From: Subtercola boreus
Lineage (GTDB): Bacteria; Actinomycetota; Actinomycetes; Actinomycetales; Microbacteriaceae
Reading direction: 5' to 3'
Assembly: GCF_003399645.1 (NCBI RefSeq)
Contig: NZ_NBXD01000030.1
Coordinates: forward strand, 248,001-312,000
DNA: 64,000 nucleotides
Numbering within the stretch: the first letter of the stretch is position 1; each line of letters begins with the position of its first letter. Shown one piece after another: positions 1-7,790 of the stretch. The notes under the pieces are model-generated. The model searched no databases. It was not told where the DNA came from and saw only the letters and a list, made by a program, of their open reading frames with translations. The translations under genes were made by a program, and so were the position numbers.

Positions 1-158
1 TGCCCTCCGTGACCGGAATGACCGGCATGCCCCGAGTGATCCATCCCGCTCTGACCCGAGTGATCCATCGCGCCGTGGCCGGACTGCTCACCGACCACCG
101 TCCCCACAGGGGCGTGAACATCGGGGACGGGGTTGTGGCTGTGCTCTGTGCGGCTCAT
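1..158 (-). CDS. Copper-translocating P-type ATPase, N-terminal fragment (partial)
   Basis: Only the first 52 codons are visible; the gene runs off the left edge. The ATG at 158-156 opens a cytoplasmic tail very rich in His, Met, Ser and Gly (repeated MDHSGH, then GHSGHGG). Tails of this kind precede the first membrane helix of CopB/CopA-like heavy-metal P1B ATPases, where they bind copper or silver. No catalytic motif lies inside the window, so the assignment rests on the tail plus the CsoR-type palindrome 13 bases upstream of the start. A small copper-binding protein with the same tail is the alternative. The inferred role is copper export at the cytoplasmic membrane. Confidence 0.6.
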   Translation of the reverse strand, partial: MSRTEHSHNPVPDVHAPVGTVVGEQSGHGAMDHSGQSGMDHSGHAGHSGHGG

Positions 159-170
159 CTTCCGAACCTT

Positions 171-187
171 ATACCCCCTAGGGGTAT
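171..187. promoter_or_regulatory. CsoR-type copper operator
   Basis: Inverted repeat ATACCCC-CTA-GGGGTAT with perfect 7-base arms, 13 bases upstream of the His/Met-rich ATPase start on the minus strand. CsoR and RicR repressors of Gram-positive bacteria bind G/C-tract palindromes of this kind and release DNA on binding Cu(I). No csoR gene lies in the window. Confidence 0.65.
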
Positions 188-240
188 CTGTCGAGAGCCG
201 AGCGCTGCACCCGGAGCCGCACAGCACTTAGGCTCGAAGC

Positions 241-1071
241 ATGACGGAGTCGCCGCTGGTCGGGCGGGTCGAAGCGCCCGACCTCCACCTCATCTCGTTC
301 AACGTGCGACGACGGATGCCCGCCATCGGGCCGCGCACCGCCGACCGCTGGGCACAGCGCTCCCCCGCACTGGCCGCTCTGCTCGCTCTCGAGCGGCCGC
401 ACCTGATCGGTGCGCAGGAAGTGCTGCCCGATCAGGACCGCTTCATCCGTACCGCCCTCGGGAGCGACTTCAGCCGCGTCGGGCGTGGACGGGAGACGAA
501 CGGGCAGGGCGAGGGCTGCCCGATCTACTACGACCGAACCCGGCTCCAGCTGCTCGACTGGGTGCAGCAGGCGCTCTCCGACACCCCGGAGGTGCCCGGC
601 TCGCGGTCGTGGGGCAACCTGACCCCGCGCATCCTGGTGCGGGCAGAGTTTCGCGACCGGGCCACCGGCATCCGTCTTCTCGCCATCAACACGCACTTCG
701 ACCACCTCTCGCGGCGCTCGCGCGTCACAGCGGCCCACACCATCCGCCAGCTCGTCGTGGGCCAGGCGCTACCCGCAGTCGTGACCGGCGACCTCAACAG
801 CGGAGAGGACACGGCGCCCCTCACCGAACTCTTCGCCGGGGGCGGGGTGGTGGATGCCTGGGGTGCAGCACGCACCCGCCTCACCGCCGAATGGGGCACC
901 TTTCCGAACTACCGCGAACCGCGGCGTGACCGCAAACGCATCGACTGGATCGCCGTCTCGCCGACAGTCGAGGTCGAGCGCATCGGCATCAACACCGAGC
1001 GGCCCGGCGGGGTCTGGGCGTCCGATCACCTCCCGGTTCAGGCCGTGCTGCGAATGCCGACAGCCCCGTGA
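241..1071 (+). CDS. Endonuclease/exonuclease/phosphatase (EEP) family protein
   Basis: 276 residues, the usual size for a single EEP domain of the DNase I/exonuclease III superfamily. The catalytic blocks occur in order: SFNVR (19-23), GAQE with the metal-binding Glu60, NTHFDH (150-155), TGDLNS (182-187), RIDWI (233-237) and ASDHLPV with the Asp262-His263 pair (260-266). There is no signal peptide or membrane segment, so it is probably cytoplasmic. The family covers phosphodiester and phosphomonoester hydrolases; the substrate cannot be read from the sequence. It starts with ATG 82 bases from the ATPase start and reads away from it. No operon partner. Confidence 0.85.
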   Translation: MTESPLVGRVEAPDLHLISFNVRRRMPAIGPRTADRWAQRSPALAALLALERPHLIGAQEVLPDQDRFIRTALGSDFSRVGRGRETNGQGEGCPIYYDRTRLQLLDWVQQALSDTPEVPGSRSWGNLTPRILVRAEFRDRATGIRLLAINTHFDHLSRRSRVTAAHTIRQLVVGQALPAVVTGDLNSGEDTAPLTELFAGGGVVDAWGAARTRLTAEWGTFPNYREPRRDRKRIDWIAVSPTVEVERIGINTERPGGVWASDHLPVQAVLRMPTAP

Positions 1072-1137
1072 GGGAGACCTTTCGGTCGGGGCCGCGCGGG
1101 GCATCCGCCGTTCTGGTCGACCTCGGTGGTGCGCGGG

Positions 1138-1773
1138 TCAGCGCGGGCGCGACATCAGCTGTCTGCCGAGCTCTGACCCGAGCAGGGCGGATGCCGCGTC
1201 GTCGATGATCGCGTCACCCTCGCTGCGGGCGATGCGACGCGAGGTGATCAGGGTCGCCGTTCCCTGCATGGTTGCGGCGAAGAGCAGTTTGAAGCGCACA
1301 CGGGCGCTGCCTCTGTCGATGTGGCTGCCGTCGGTGGCGCTCGGGTCGCCGCTGCCTGGGTCGGCGGGTATCGCTTCGTCGAGCGTCTCGAACAGGCGGG
1401 ACGCAGCATCCTGGAGCGCTTTGCTCGGGTCGTTCAGCTTTGCCGCGAACATCAGTTCCATCAGTGCCGCATCTTCGACACCGAAGTCGACGTAGGCGCG
1501 CCCCACCCGTCGAAACCGTTCCTCGAATGAGCCTCGGCCCGCGAGCGCCGACCTGATGTTCTCGGTCAACCGCACGAAACCCTGCTCGGCAAGCGCATCG
1601 AGCAGGGCCTGCCGGTCGATGAAATGGCTGCGTGGAGCCCCGTGGCTCACACCGGCCTGGCGGGCGAGCTCCCGCAGCGAGAGACCGTCGACGCCGGTGT
1701 TGCGCAGCATCTCCTCCGCCTGCTCGAGCAGTACTGCCCGGAGGTTGCCGTGGTGGAAGGGCCGGGAGGTCAT
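1138..1773 (-). CDS. TetR-family transcriptional regulator
   Basis: 211 residues. An N-terminal TetR helix-turn-helix at about 8-55 includes LSLRELARQAGVSHGAPRSHF, followed by a helical ligand-binding domain of low conservation. It is divergent from the NAD(P)H-binding protein at 1836; the 62-base gap holds two tandem copies of a 17-base palindrome-like site. By family behaviour it probably represses both itself and the reductase and is released by a small molecule. No clear Shine-Dalgarno sequence precedes the ATG, so the transcript may be leaderless. Confidence 0.88.
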   Translation of the reverse strand: MTSRPFHHGNLRAVLLEQAEEMLRNTGVDGLSLRELARQAGVSHGAPRSHFIDRQALLDALAEQGFVRLTENIRSALAGRGSFEERFRRVGRAYVDFGVEDAALMELMFAAKLNDPSKALQDAASRLFETLDEAIPADPGSGDPSATDGSHIDRGSARVRFKLLFAATMQGTATLITSRRIARSEGDAIIDDAASALLGSELGRQLMSRPR

Positions 1774-1792
1774 CTGTTCAGTCTACTCGTGG

Positions 1793-1827
1793 ACTAGACA
1801 TTGACTATTTACTAGACACTGCCTAGT
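1793..1827. promoter_or_regulatory. Tandem TetR operators
   Basis: Two direct copies of a 17-base element at 1793-1809 and 1811-1827 match at 14 of 17 positions, on an 18-base period. The right copy is itself an imperfect palindrome (ACTAG...CTAGT arms). They fill the divergent promoter between the TetR gene and the reductase; the right copy ends 8 bases before the reductase start. Confidence 0.6.
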
Positions 1828-1835
1828 CTGGCGGA

Positions 1836-2489
1836 ATGACATCCCAGACCTTCCTCGTATTCGGCGCCACCGGTCAGACCGGCCAGCACTTCACTTCCCT
1901 CGCCCTTAGAGAGGGGCACACCGTACGGGCGCTGGCGCGGAACCCGTCGAAGTTCGGGTACGAGCATCCCGCTCTGGAGGTGCACACCGGTACCGTCACC
2001 GACATCCCCGACCCCGACCTCGACGAGCTCGTGCGGGGCGTCGACTACGTCGTATCGATGCTCGGCGATGTCGAGGCCCAGAAGACCCGCAAGGTCAACA
2101 CCGAATTCGTTCGGCGGCTGGTGCCGGCCATGCGCCGGCAGGGCGTCAAACGATTCCTCTACCAGGCCGGTGGCCTGAGCAAGGCCCCCGGGCAGCCCCT
2201 CCCGCCCGCGCTCTGGGCGGTGCGCAAGACCCTGGCCCGCAGCTACAACGGCCAGCACGAAGACAACGAGGCCGTCATGCAGTACCTGACCGACGAGGCT
2301 TCCGACATCGAATGGATGGTGCACCGTGCCGGAATCGGATCGAACGGCCCCTCGAAGGGGGTGCTGCAGCGCTCCAGCCGCGCGATCAGCATCGCCACCT
2401 TCATCGACTGCGCCGCCTACACCTACCGCACCGTCATGGATCCGTCGGCCGTCCACACCTGCGATCCCAGTGCCTACCGCAAGCCCTGA
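1836..2489 (+). CDS. NAD(P)H-binding atypical SDR oxidoreductase
   Basis: 217 residues with the Rossmann start LVFGATGQTGQHF (GxxGxxG at about 9-15), typical of NmrA/YwnB-like atypical short-chain dehydrogenases. It lacks the YxxxK pair of classical SDRs. These proteins act as NAD(P)H-dependent reductases or redox sensors in the cytoplasm. It is divergent from the TetR gene at 1773, which probably controls it. The ATG is only 8 bases after the operator and no good ribosome-binding site is visible. The substrate is unknown. Confidence 0.8.
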   Translation: MTSQTFLVFGATGQTGQHFTSLALREGHTVRALARNPSKFGYEHPALEVHTGTVTDIPDPDLDELVRGVDYVVSMLGDVEAQKTRKVNTEFVRRLVPAMRRQGVKRFLYQAGGLSKAPGQPLPPALWAVRKTLARSYNGQHEDNEAVMQYLTDEASDIEWMVHRAGIGSNGPSKGVLQRSSRAISIATFIDCAAYTYRTVMDPSAVHTCDPSAYRKP

Positions 2490-2530
2490 CCCCGGTCACG
2501 GCGGTGCAGCGACGACCTGCGGCGGGCGGC

Positions 2531-3145
2531 TCAGCGGGGCGGAGCGGTGGACTGATGCAGTACATCCAGCGCAGTGTCGAGCGCTGCCTCGAGGGGCCAG
2601 GAGGACTTCTGGGGCTGGCTGAGCACGAGACCGCCCTGGATCGAGGCGAGGATGGCGACCGCGATGCGGCGGGGATCGGCCGAGGGGTCGACGTGCCCAT
2701 TGGCCTGCATCTTCACGACGCCCGCGGCAAGAGCGTCGAGCCAGGTCGCCATGCTCGCCGTGATGACGGCGTCGAGCTCGGGGTCGGTCATCGCGGCTTG
2801 GGTGGCCAGTGAGCCGATGGGGCACGCCCAGCGGCCGAGGCCGAGGTAGTAGTGGATGAGCGCGTCTCGCCACGAGTGCCAGGACTCCCAGCTGCCCAGG
2901 TCTTCGATGAACGGCATCTGCGCGGCAAGGAGCTCACCGCCCTCCCAGACCGCGACCTCGCGGACGAGTTCGGCCTTACCGCCTGGAAAGTAGTGGAAGA
3001 GCTGGCTCTTGCTCGTGAGCGTGGCCGCGCGAACGGTGTCGAGAGTGGTTCCGCCGATGCCGCCGGCAAGGATCTGCTGCCCAGTGGCCTCGATGATGCG
3101 TTGCCGGGTAGCGCGCCCTCGCTCGGTGATCCTTGGCTCTCCCAC
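2531..3145 (-). CDS. TetR-family transcriptional regulator
   Basis: 204 residues. The HTH lies at about 12-58 (TTLDTVRAATLTSKSQLFHYF). The C-terminal domain resembles the LmrA/YxaF group, with a YYLGLGRWACPIGSLA segment. It is divergent from the SDR gene at 3200. Two 16-base palindromes lie in the 54-base gap, one of them on the SDR start codon, which is a classical layout for repression of the SDR and of itself. Confidence 0.88.
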   Translation of the reverse strand: MGEPRITERGRATRQRIIEATGQQILAGGIGGTTLDTVRAATLTSKSQLFHYFPGGKAELVREVAVWEGGELLAAQMPFIEDLGSWESWHSWRDALIHYYLGLGRWACPIGSLATQAAMTDPELDAVITASMATWLDALAAGVVKMQANGHVDPSADPRRIAVAILASIQGGLVLSQPQKSSWPLEAALDTALDVLHQSTAPPR

Positions 3146-3163
3146 ACTCTCAGACTACCGTAT

Positions 3164-3209
3164 TGGACTTTGCAGTCCAGCTCGTGCTAGGAATGGACCT
3201 TGAAGTCCA
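3164..3209. promoter_or_regulatory. Pair of TGGACT palindromic operators
   Basis: Site 1 at 3164-3179 reads TGGACT-TTGC-AGTCCA. Site 2 at 3194-3209 reads TGGAC-CTTGAA-GTCCA. Their centres are exactly 30 bases apart. Site 2 covers the TTG start codon (3200) of the SDR gene, so bound repressor would block both promoter and ribosome access. Confidence 0.72.
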
Positions 3210-3997
3210 ATAATGAAGAACTGCAGTCCCTCACCGCCGACACCCGCCTCGTCGGGCGCACCGCAATCGTCACCGGCTCCTCCAGCGGAATCGGCGAAGC
3301 CATCGCCCGCGTTCTCGCGGCCTCCGGGGCGAAGGTCGTGGTGAGCGGGCGCGACGCAACGCGCACCCGGGCCGTCGCCGATGCCATCAAGGCCGCCGGG
3401 GGTACCGCGCACGCCGTCACGGCCGACCTCGGGGAGTCCCCCGACAGCATCCGTCGATTCGTGGAGGAAGCCACCACGGCGCTCGGCGGCCGCGTCGACA
3501 TCCTCGTGAACAATGCGGGCATCTACCCCGCGACGAGCACAGCCGACCTCCCCGATGCTGATCTCGACGCAGTACTGGCCACGAACATCCGTGCACCCCA
3601 TGTGCTCGTGGCCGCCATCGCACCGGAGATGGCGTCGCGCGGGCACGGCTCGATCGTCAACATCGGGTCATGGATGGCCCGAGTCGGACTGCCCTTCGCG
3701 GCGATCTACACCGCCTCCAAGGCGGCCATCGAGCAGATGACCCGCACCTGGGCCGCGGAGTTCGGCCCCAGCGGAGTGAACGTGAACACGGTCGCCCCGG
3801 GTGCGACCAGCACCCCCGGAAACGCCGAGAGCGCTGACGTTCTCGCGGTGATGACCGCAGCCACGGCGGCCGGGCGCCCCGTACGACCCGTCGACATCGC
3901 CTACGCCGTTCGCTACCTGGTCTCGGATGAAGCAACCTTCGCCCATGGCACGATTCTGGACATCGACGGCGGTATCGCGAACACGCGGCTGAGCTAG
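3200..3997 (+). CDS. Classical SDR-family oxidoreductase
   Basis: 265 residues with the full classical short-chain dehydrogenase signature: TGSSSGIG cofactor loop (25-32), NNAG (104-107), catalytic Ser157, Tyr170 and Lys174. It catalyses NAD(P)-dependent carbonyl/alcohol interconversion in the cytosol; the substrate is not deducible. The start is taken as TTG 3200 because AGGA lies 7 bases upstream (3189-3192) and no in-frame ATG exists nearby (the ATG at 3213 is out of frame). The stop overlaps that of the convergent hydrolase by 4 bases. Controlled by the divergent TetR regulator. Confidence 0.85.
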   Translation: MKSNNEELQSLTADTRLVGRTAIVTGSSSGIGEAIARVLAASGAKVVVSGRDATRTRAVADAIKAAGGTAHAVTADLGESPDSIRRFVEEATTALGGRVDILVNNAGIYPATSTADLPDADLDAVLATNIRAPHVLVAAIAPEMASRGHGSIVNIGSWMARVGLPFAAIYTASKAAIEQMTRTWAAEFGPSGVNVNTVAPGATSTPGNAESADVLAVMTAATAAGRPVRPVDIAYAVRYLVSDEATFAHGTILDIDGGIANTRLS

Positions 3998-4707
3998 AGG
4001 CGAGCCACTGCCTCGAAAGCGAGGAGCGCCTCGACCACGAGGTCGGGGCGGGTGAGGAAGGGGTGGTGGCCGGTGGGCAGCTCGACGGCGCGGGTCGCCC
4101 GGGCCGCATGCTGGCGCTGCAGCTCCACCGAGGTGCTGCGATCGTCGGCGCAGACGAGGTAGGTCGAGTCGACTCCCTGCCAGCCGGCGGCGGTCGTCGG
4201 CGTGGTGAAGGCGCCGACCGACTGGCTGGTCACCCGCCCCCAGGCCTCGCGCTGTGTCTCGCCGTCGGCATCCTGCAGGAATCGCGCCCCGAAAGACGCC
4301 GCGTCGTAACCCTCGACACCGAGGGTGCCGTCGCCGTTGTCGGCGATGGCCACAGGGTCGGTCTCGCCGCTCATGATCATGCCCTGCGCCTGCCCGATGT
4401 CGGGCAGGTACGACGAGATGTAGAGCAGATGTTCGACCGCGGGGTGCGATCCGGCCTCGGCGATGACGGTGCCGCCGTAGGAGTGGCCGACCACGATGGC
4501 GGAGTCGACGCGATCGAGGGCGGCGCGGAGGGCCGCCGCATCCGCCACCAGACCGCCGACGACCTTGCCGGGCGCGGTCTCGCCGCAGGACGGCAGCGCG
4601 AGGGCGTGGCTGCGGATGCCCGTGGAGGCGAGCAGGAGGTCGGCGGCCCGCTGCCACCACCACGCTCCGTCTCGCACCAGCGCCCCATGCACAAAGACCA
4701 GTTCCAT
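3994..4707 (-). CDS. Alpha/beta-fold hydrolase
   Basis: 237 residues from ATG 4707, chosen over an upstream in-frame start at 4773 because GGGAGA lies directly ahead and the domain begins at once (MELVFVHGA). It has the oxyanion-hole HG motif (7-8), nucleophile elbow GHSYGG with Ser76, a likely acid in CADDRS, and the catalytic His in TGHHPFL near the C-terminus. It resembles the small esterase-like hydrolases of the salicylate-esterase (SABP2/MES) type. Cytoplasmic; substrate unknown. Divergent from the ArsR-MFS operon. Confidence 0.8.
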   Translation of the reverse strand: MELVFVHGALVRDGAWWWQRAADLLLASTGIRSHALALPSCGETAPGKVVGGLVADAAALRAALDRVDSAIVVGHSYGGTVIAEAGSHPAVEHLLYISSYLPDIGQAQGMIMSGETDPVAIADNGDGTLGVEGYDAASFGARFLQDADGETQREAWGRVTSQSVGAFTTPTTAAGWQGVDSTYLVCADDRSTSVELQRQHAARATRAVELPTGHHPFLTRPDLVVEALLAFEAVARL

Positions 4708-4810
4708 TTCATCTCCCGCGAACAGCCCACGGAAGACGAAGGGGAACGGCGTTCGAGCGACCCCCAAAGACACATTTGGTGGTCGGGCGCAGGGGTCTCA
4801 GTATGTATTC

Positions 4811-5341
4811 ATGGCGACCCTCGATGAGCTGCGTGCGACTGCCCACCCGATGCGGCTGCGGCTGCTGTCGCTTCCGACCGGGGTGGCCCTGAGCGCCGCG
4901 GAGGCCGGACGCGAACTGGGGCTCTCGCAGGCCGGAGCGAGCTACCACCTCCGCGTGCTCGAGCGCGCGGGCCTCGTGCGGGTGGTCGAGGTCGTGCGGG
5001 TGCGCGGGGGTGAGGCGAAGCGTTACCGGCACGAGTCCTCGGCCGAGCGGTTCGACCTCGACGCACCGCGGCCGACCATCGACGCGGCCGCCCGGGAGGA
5101 GCAGTCCGTCTACGTCGACGCCCTCATCGACGAGCTGCGTCGGCGGTCCCGCCAGCGCACCGAGGGCCCGCAGGTCTCGACCGATGCCGAGCTCTGGGTC
5201 GACCCCGAGACCTGGCGCCGGGTCGTGCGTCATGTCGGTGAGGCTTCCGCGCTGCTGCACGCGGCCGCCCGGCCCCCGCGCACGCCGGGCAGCAGACCCG
5301 TGTCGATGACAGCGGCCCTGTTCCCGCTCACGCGACCGTGA
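4811..5341 (+). CDS. ArsR-type winged-helix transcriptional regulator
   Basis: 176 residues from ATG 4811. The winged helix occupies about 5-75 (AHPMRLRLLSL, then LSQAGASYHLRVLERAGLVRVV). It lacks the CxC metal-binding motif of arsenic or zinc sensors, so it probably senses an organic compound or acts as a dimeric repressor. No clear ribosome-binding site precedes the start. Its stop codon overlaps the GTG start of the MFS gene (GTGA), so regulator and exporter are translated together. Confidence 0.82.
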   Translation: MATLDELRATAHPMRLRLLSLPTGVALSAAEAGRELGLSQAGASYHLRVLERAGLVRVVEVVRVRGGEAKRYRHESSAERFDLDAPRPTIDAAAREEQSVYVDALIDELRRRSRQRTEGPQVSTDAELWVDPETWRRVVRHVGEASALLHAAARPPRTPGSRPVSMTAALFPLTRP

Positions 5342-6594
5342 CCCCGAACCCCAACCCCACGCAGACACCCCCGCCGGTTCGGAAAGGTGATGGCCCGCTG
5401 AGGCACGCTCCGTTCCGGTGGCTGCTCGCGGCACGCACGACGAGCATCCTCGGCAACGCCGTCGCCCCCATCGCCCTGGCGTTCGCCGTGCTCGACCTGA
5501 CGGGCTCACCGGCCGACCTCGGGCTGGTGGTCGCCGCTCGATCCCTCGCCAACGTGGCCGTTCTGCTGTTCGGCGGCGTGATCGCCGACCGGATGCCGCG
5601 AAACCTCGTTCTCGTCGGCACCTCCCTGGCAGCGGCGGCGACGCAGGCGGTCATCGCCGCCCTGGTCATCACGGGCTCGGCGAGCATCGCGTCACTCGTC
5701 GCGTTGAGCGTACTCAACGGCGCTGTCGCCGCCGTGAGCCTGCCCGCCGCGGCCGCGCTGGTTCCCGACACGGTGCCGTCGACCCTGCTCCGGCCGGCGA
5801 ACGCCCTGCTCCGGCTCGGTCTGAACAGCGGCAGCATCGTCGGCGCTTCGGCGGGCGCCGGTCTCGTCGCCGTGGTCGGTCCCGGCTGGGGCCTGGCCGT
5901 CGACGCCGCAGGGTTCGCCCTGGCCGGGGCCCTTTACACCCGGATGCGCCTGCCGAGAAGACCGCGCGTCATCGCGAGCGAGCGGCCCCGTGCATCCGTC
6001 GTCGCCGACCTCCGTGAGGGCTGGCGGGAGTTCTCAGGCCGGCGGTGGGTGTGGATCGTGGTGGCCCAGTTCACCGTGCTGAACGCGGCCTTCGTCGGAG
6101 CGACGACGGTGCTCGGCCCGGTGGTCGCAGACGGCTCGTTCGGCCGGGCCGGGTGGGGCCTCGTGGTCGCCGCGCAGACGGTGGGACTGGCGCTCGGGGC
6201 CGTGCTGGCCCTCCGCTGGCGACCGCGCAGGGCACTCGGTATCGGTGTCGCACTGATGGCCGTGACCGCCGTGCCCGTCGCGACCCTCGGCGTGCTTCCC
6301 ACCCTGCCCGCCCTGCTCGTGGCCTTCGCCCTCGGCGGCGTCGCTCTCGAGATCTTCGCCATCGCCTGGGACCAGTCCCTGCAGACCAACATCCCCCGCG
6401 AGGCGCTGTCGCGCGTCTACTCATACGACATGGTGGGTTCGTTTCTGGCCGTGCCGCTCGGCGAGGCACTCGTCGGGCCTCTTGCGCACCTGGTGGGAAC
6501 AGCGCCCACCCTCATCGGCTGCGCGACCCTGATCGTCGCGGCGACGGCGGTCGCGGCATCCGCGAAGAGCGTGCGACGCGTCATCGCGGCCTGA
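5338..6594 (+). CDS. MFS transporter, drug-efflux type
   Basis: 418 residues with about 12 hydrophobic segments and the MFS loop motif GGVIADRMPRNLVL between helices 2 and 3. The length and pattern fit the enterobactin-exporter-like/MFS_3 group of proton-driven exporters. It starts with GTG overlapping the ArsR stop, so it belongs to a two-gene regulator-exporter operon. Inner membrane; the exported compound is unknown. Confidence 0.85.
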   Translation: MTPNPNPTQTPPPVRKGDGPLRHAPFRWLLAARTTSILGNAVAPIALAFAVLDLTGSPADLGLVVAARSLANVAVLLFGGVIADRMPRNLVLVGTSLAAAATQAVIAALVITGSASIASLVALSVLNGAVAAVSLPAAAALVPDTVPSTLLRPANALLRLGLNSGSIVGASAGAGLVAVVGPGWGLAVDAAGFALAGALYTRMRLPRRPRVIASERPRASVVADLREGWREFSGRRWVWIVVAQFTVLNAAFVGATTVLGPVVADGSFGRAGWGLVVAAQTVGLALGAVLALRWRPRRALGIGVALMAVTAVPVATLGVLPTLPALLVAFALGGVALEIFAIAWDQSLQTNIPREALSRVYSYDMVGSFLAVPLGEALVGPLAHLVGTAPTLIGCATLIVAATAVAASAKSVRRVIAA

Positions 6595-6601
6595 GACGTT
6601 C

Positions 6602-6641
6602 TTGAGTTGCAGTTATTACCGCAGATACGTACAGTTATAAG
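6602..6641 (+). promoter_or_regulatory. Candidate promoter/operator of the toxin-antitoxin unit
   Basis: AT-rich for this genome. TTGCAG (6608-6613) and TACAGT (6630-6635) are separated by 16 bases and could be -35 and -10 elements. CAGTTAT occurs twice as a direct repeat (6610-6616 and 6632-6638), 22 bases apart, which could bind the antitoxin on one DNA face. Confidence 0.4.
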
Positions 6642-6682
6642 TGCATCACAGGCAACCGGCCAAGAGTGAGAAAGGCAGAGCG

Positions 6683-7117
6683 ATGAGCACGACCATGTCG
6701 AATGGCACACTGATTCTCGATGATGAGGTGCGAGCCGACGCCCGGGAGCTTGCGTCCAAGACGCAGCTCCGCGCCGTCGCCGGCCTGACCATCACGCTTG
6801 ACGACGGAGCAGTCATCGCGCTTCCGGCCCACCTTGCCGAATTTGTCGGCCGTATCCTCAACGCACTCTCACACGGTCCGCTCACCGTCAGCGCCATTCC
6901 ACGCGAACTCACCTCCACCAGCGCTGCCGGCATCCTGGCCGTGTCGCGGCCGACTCTCATGAAATGGGTGAGCGAAGGTGCCCTCCGATCCCATCGGGTC
7001 GGGTCGCATCACCGGTTCGACACGAGCGAAGTGATGGCTCTCGCGCAGGCTCGACGAGCTTCCCGGGAGCAGGCCTTCGCAGCACTCCGTGCGATGGAGG
7101 AATCATTAAATGAGTAG
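6683..7117 (+). CDS. Antitoxin with excisionase-like HTH, partner of PIN toxin
   Basis: 144 residues from ATG 6683 (AGAAAGG upstream). The C-terminal half holds a MerR/excisionase-type DNA-binding segment, SRPTLMKWVSEGALRSHRVG, followed by HHRFDTSEV. This layout is known in antitoxins paired with PIN_3-type RNases. The N-terminal half probably dimerises; the last helix would block the toxin. The gene lies 28 bases ahead of the PIN gene on the same strand. The region is less GC-rich than its neighbours, which suggests horizontal acquisition. Confidence 0.72.
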   Translation: MSTTMSNGTLILDDEVRADARELASKTQLRAVAGLTITLDDGAVIALPAHLAEFVGRILNALSHGPLTVSAIPRELTSTSAAGILAVSRPTLMKWVSEGALRSHRVGSHHRFDTSEVMALAQARRASREQAFAALRAMEESLNE

Positions 7118-7145
7118 AACTCAGTGCTCAAGCTAGACTGAGGGT

Positions 7146-7754
7146 GTGACCCACCGCGTTTTCCTCGACTCCAACGTCTTAGCGAGTCGCACCCTTCGGG
7201 ACTGGGTGTTGTTGACCCGAATGAATACGGGCACCATGTTCCAACTCCACACAACCCTTGATGTGATCGCGGAAACAATCCGGGCGGTACGGAAAAACTA
7301 TCCACGAGCCGACGGCGGGGTCATCACCGAAATCGACCGTAAGATCCGTGATGTCGTGGATGAACTGGTCGATGACTTCGCAGGGGATGTGTGTTTTGTG
7401 GGCCGCGACGAGCACGACCGACATGTGAACGCGGCGGCAACACACGCTGAGGCCGATATTCTCGTCACCGATAACCCAAGGGACTTCGGCGACCCCGCGC
7501 TGCTGCCCTACGACATCTATACGGCCGATGAGTTCCTGTGCCTCGTCGACGATGGGGCTCAGGCAGACGTGCGGCGAGTGGTCCAGATGCAGAATGACTA
7601 TTGGCAAACGGTCAGGCAAGACGGTAGGTCCTCGATCAGGCACGCCAGCAAGCCTCCGAAAGGCATCGTGGCTGCGCTTGTCGACGCGGGCTGCGTGAAT
7701 TTCGCTGCCCGCGTCGAAGCGCACCTGCAGGTACTGAACGGTTCCTCTCGCTGA
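7146..7754 (+). CDS. PIN-domain ribonuclease toxin (VapC-like, PIN_3 group)
   Basis: 202 residues. Asp8 lies in VFLDSNVL at the N-terminus. The second acidic cluster is DRHVNAAATHAEADILVTDN (91-110), the hallmark of PIN_3 proteins, with Asp91, Asp104 and Asp109. It is expected to be a Mg-dependent RNase that is neutralised by the protein encoded just upstream. The GTG start has only GAGGG almost touching it. TAGACT at 7134-7139 could drive a leaderless transcript, so toxin may be made separately. CTCAGT...ACTGAG arms (7120-7125/7137-7142) flank this spot. Confidence 0.75.
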   Translation: MTHRVFLDSNVLASRTLRDWVLLTRMNTGTMFQLHTTLDVIAETIRAVRKNYPRADGGVITEIDRKIRDVVDELVDDFAGDVCFVGRDEHDRHVNAAATHAEADILVTDNPRDFGDPALLPYDIYTADEFLCLVDDGAQADVRRVVQMQNDYWQTVRQDGRSSIRHASKPPKGIVAALVDAGCVNFAARVEAHLQVLNGSSR

Positions 7755-7782
7755 GACAGAGCCCGGTCAGCGCAGAGAGAAC
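7741..7782. terminator. Imperfect hairpin between convergent genes
   Basis: GTTCCTCTCGCTGA (7741-7754) pairs with bulges to TCAGCGCAGAGAGAAC (7767-7782), 12-base loop. It lies on the PIN gene stop codon and before the end of the convergent aldo/keto reductase. No T-tract, so weak evidence. Confidence 0.35.
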
Positions 7783-7790
7783 AGAGGGGG

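Noticed and set aside
6602-6641. Longer palindrome as antitoxin operator
   Set aside because: Only TTATAA and TACGTA-size palindromes are present; the direct CAGTTAT repeat is the only longer signal and is weak.
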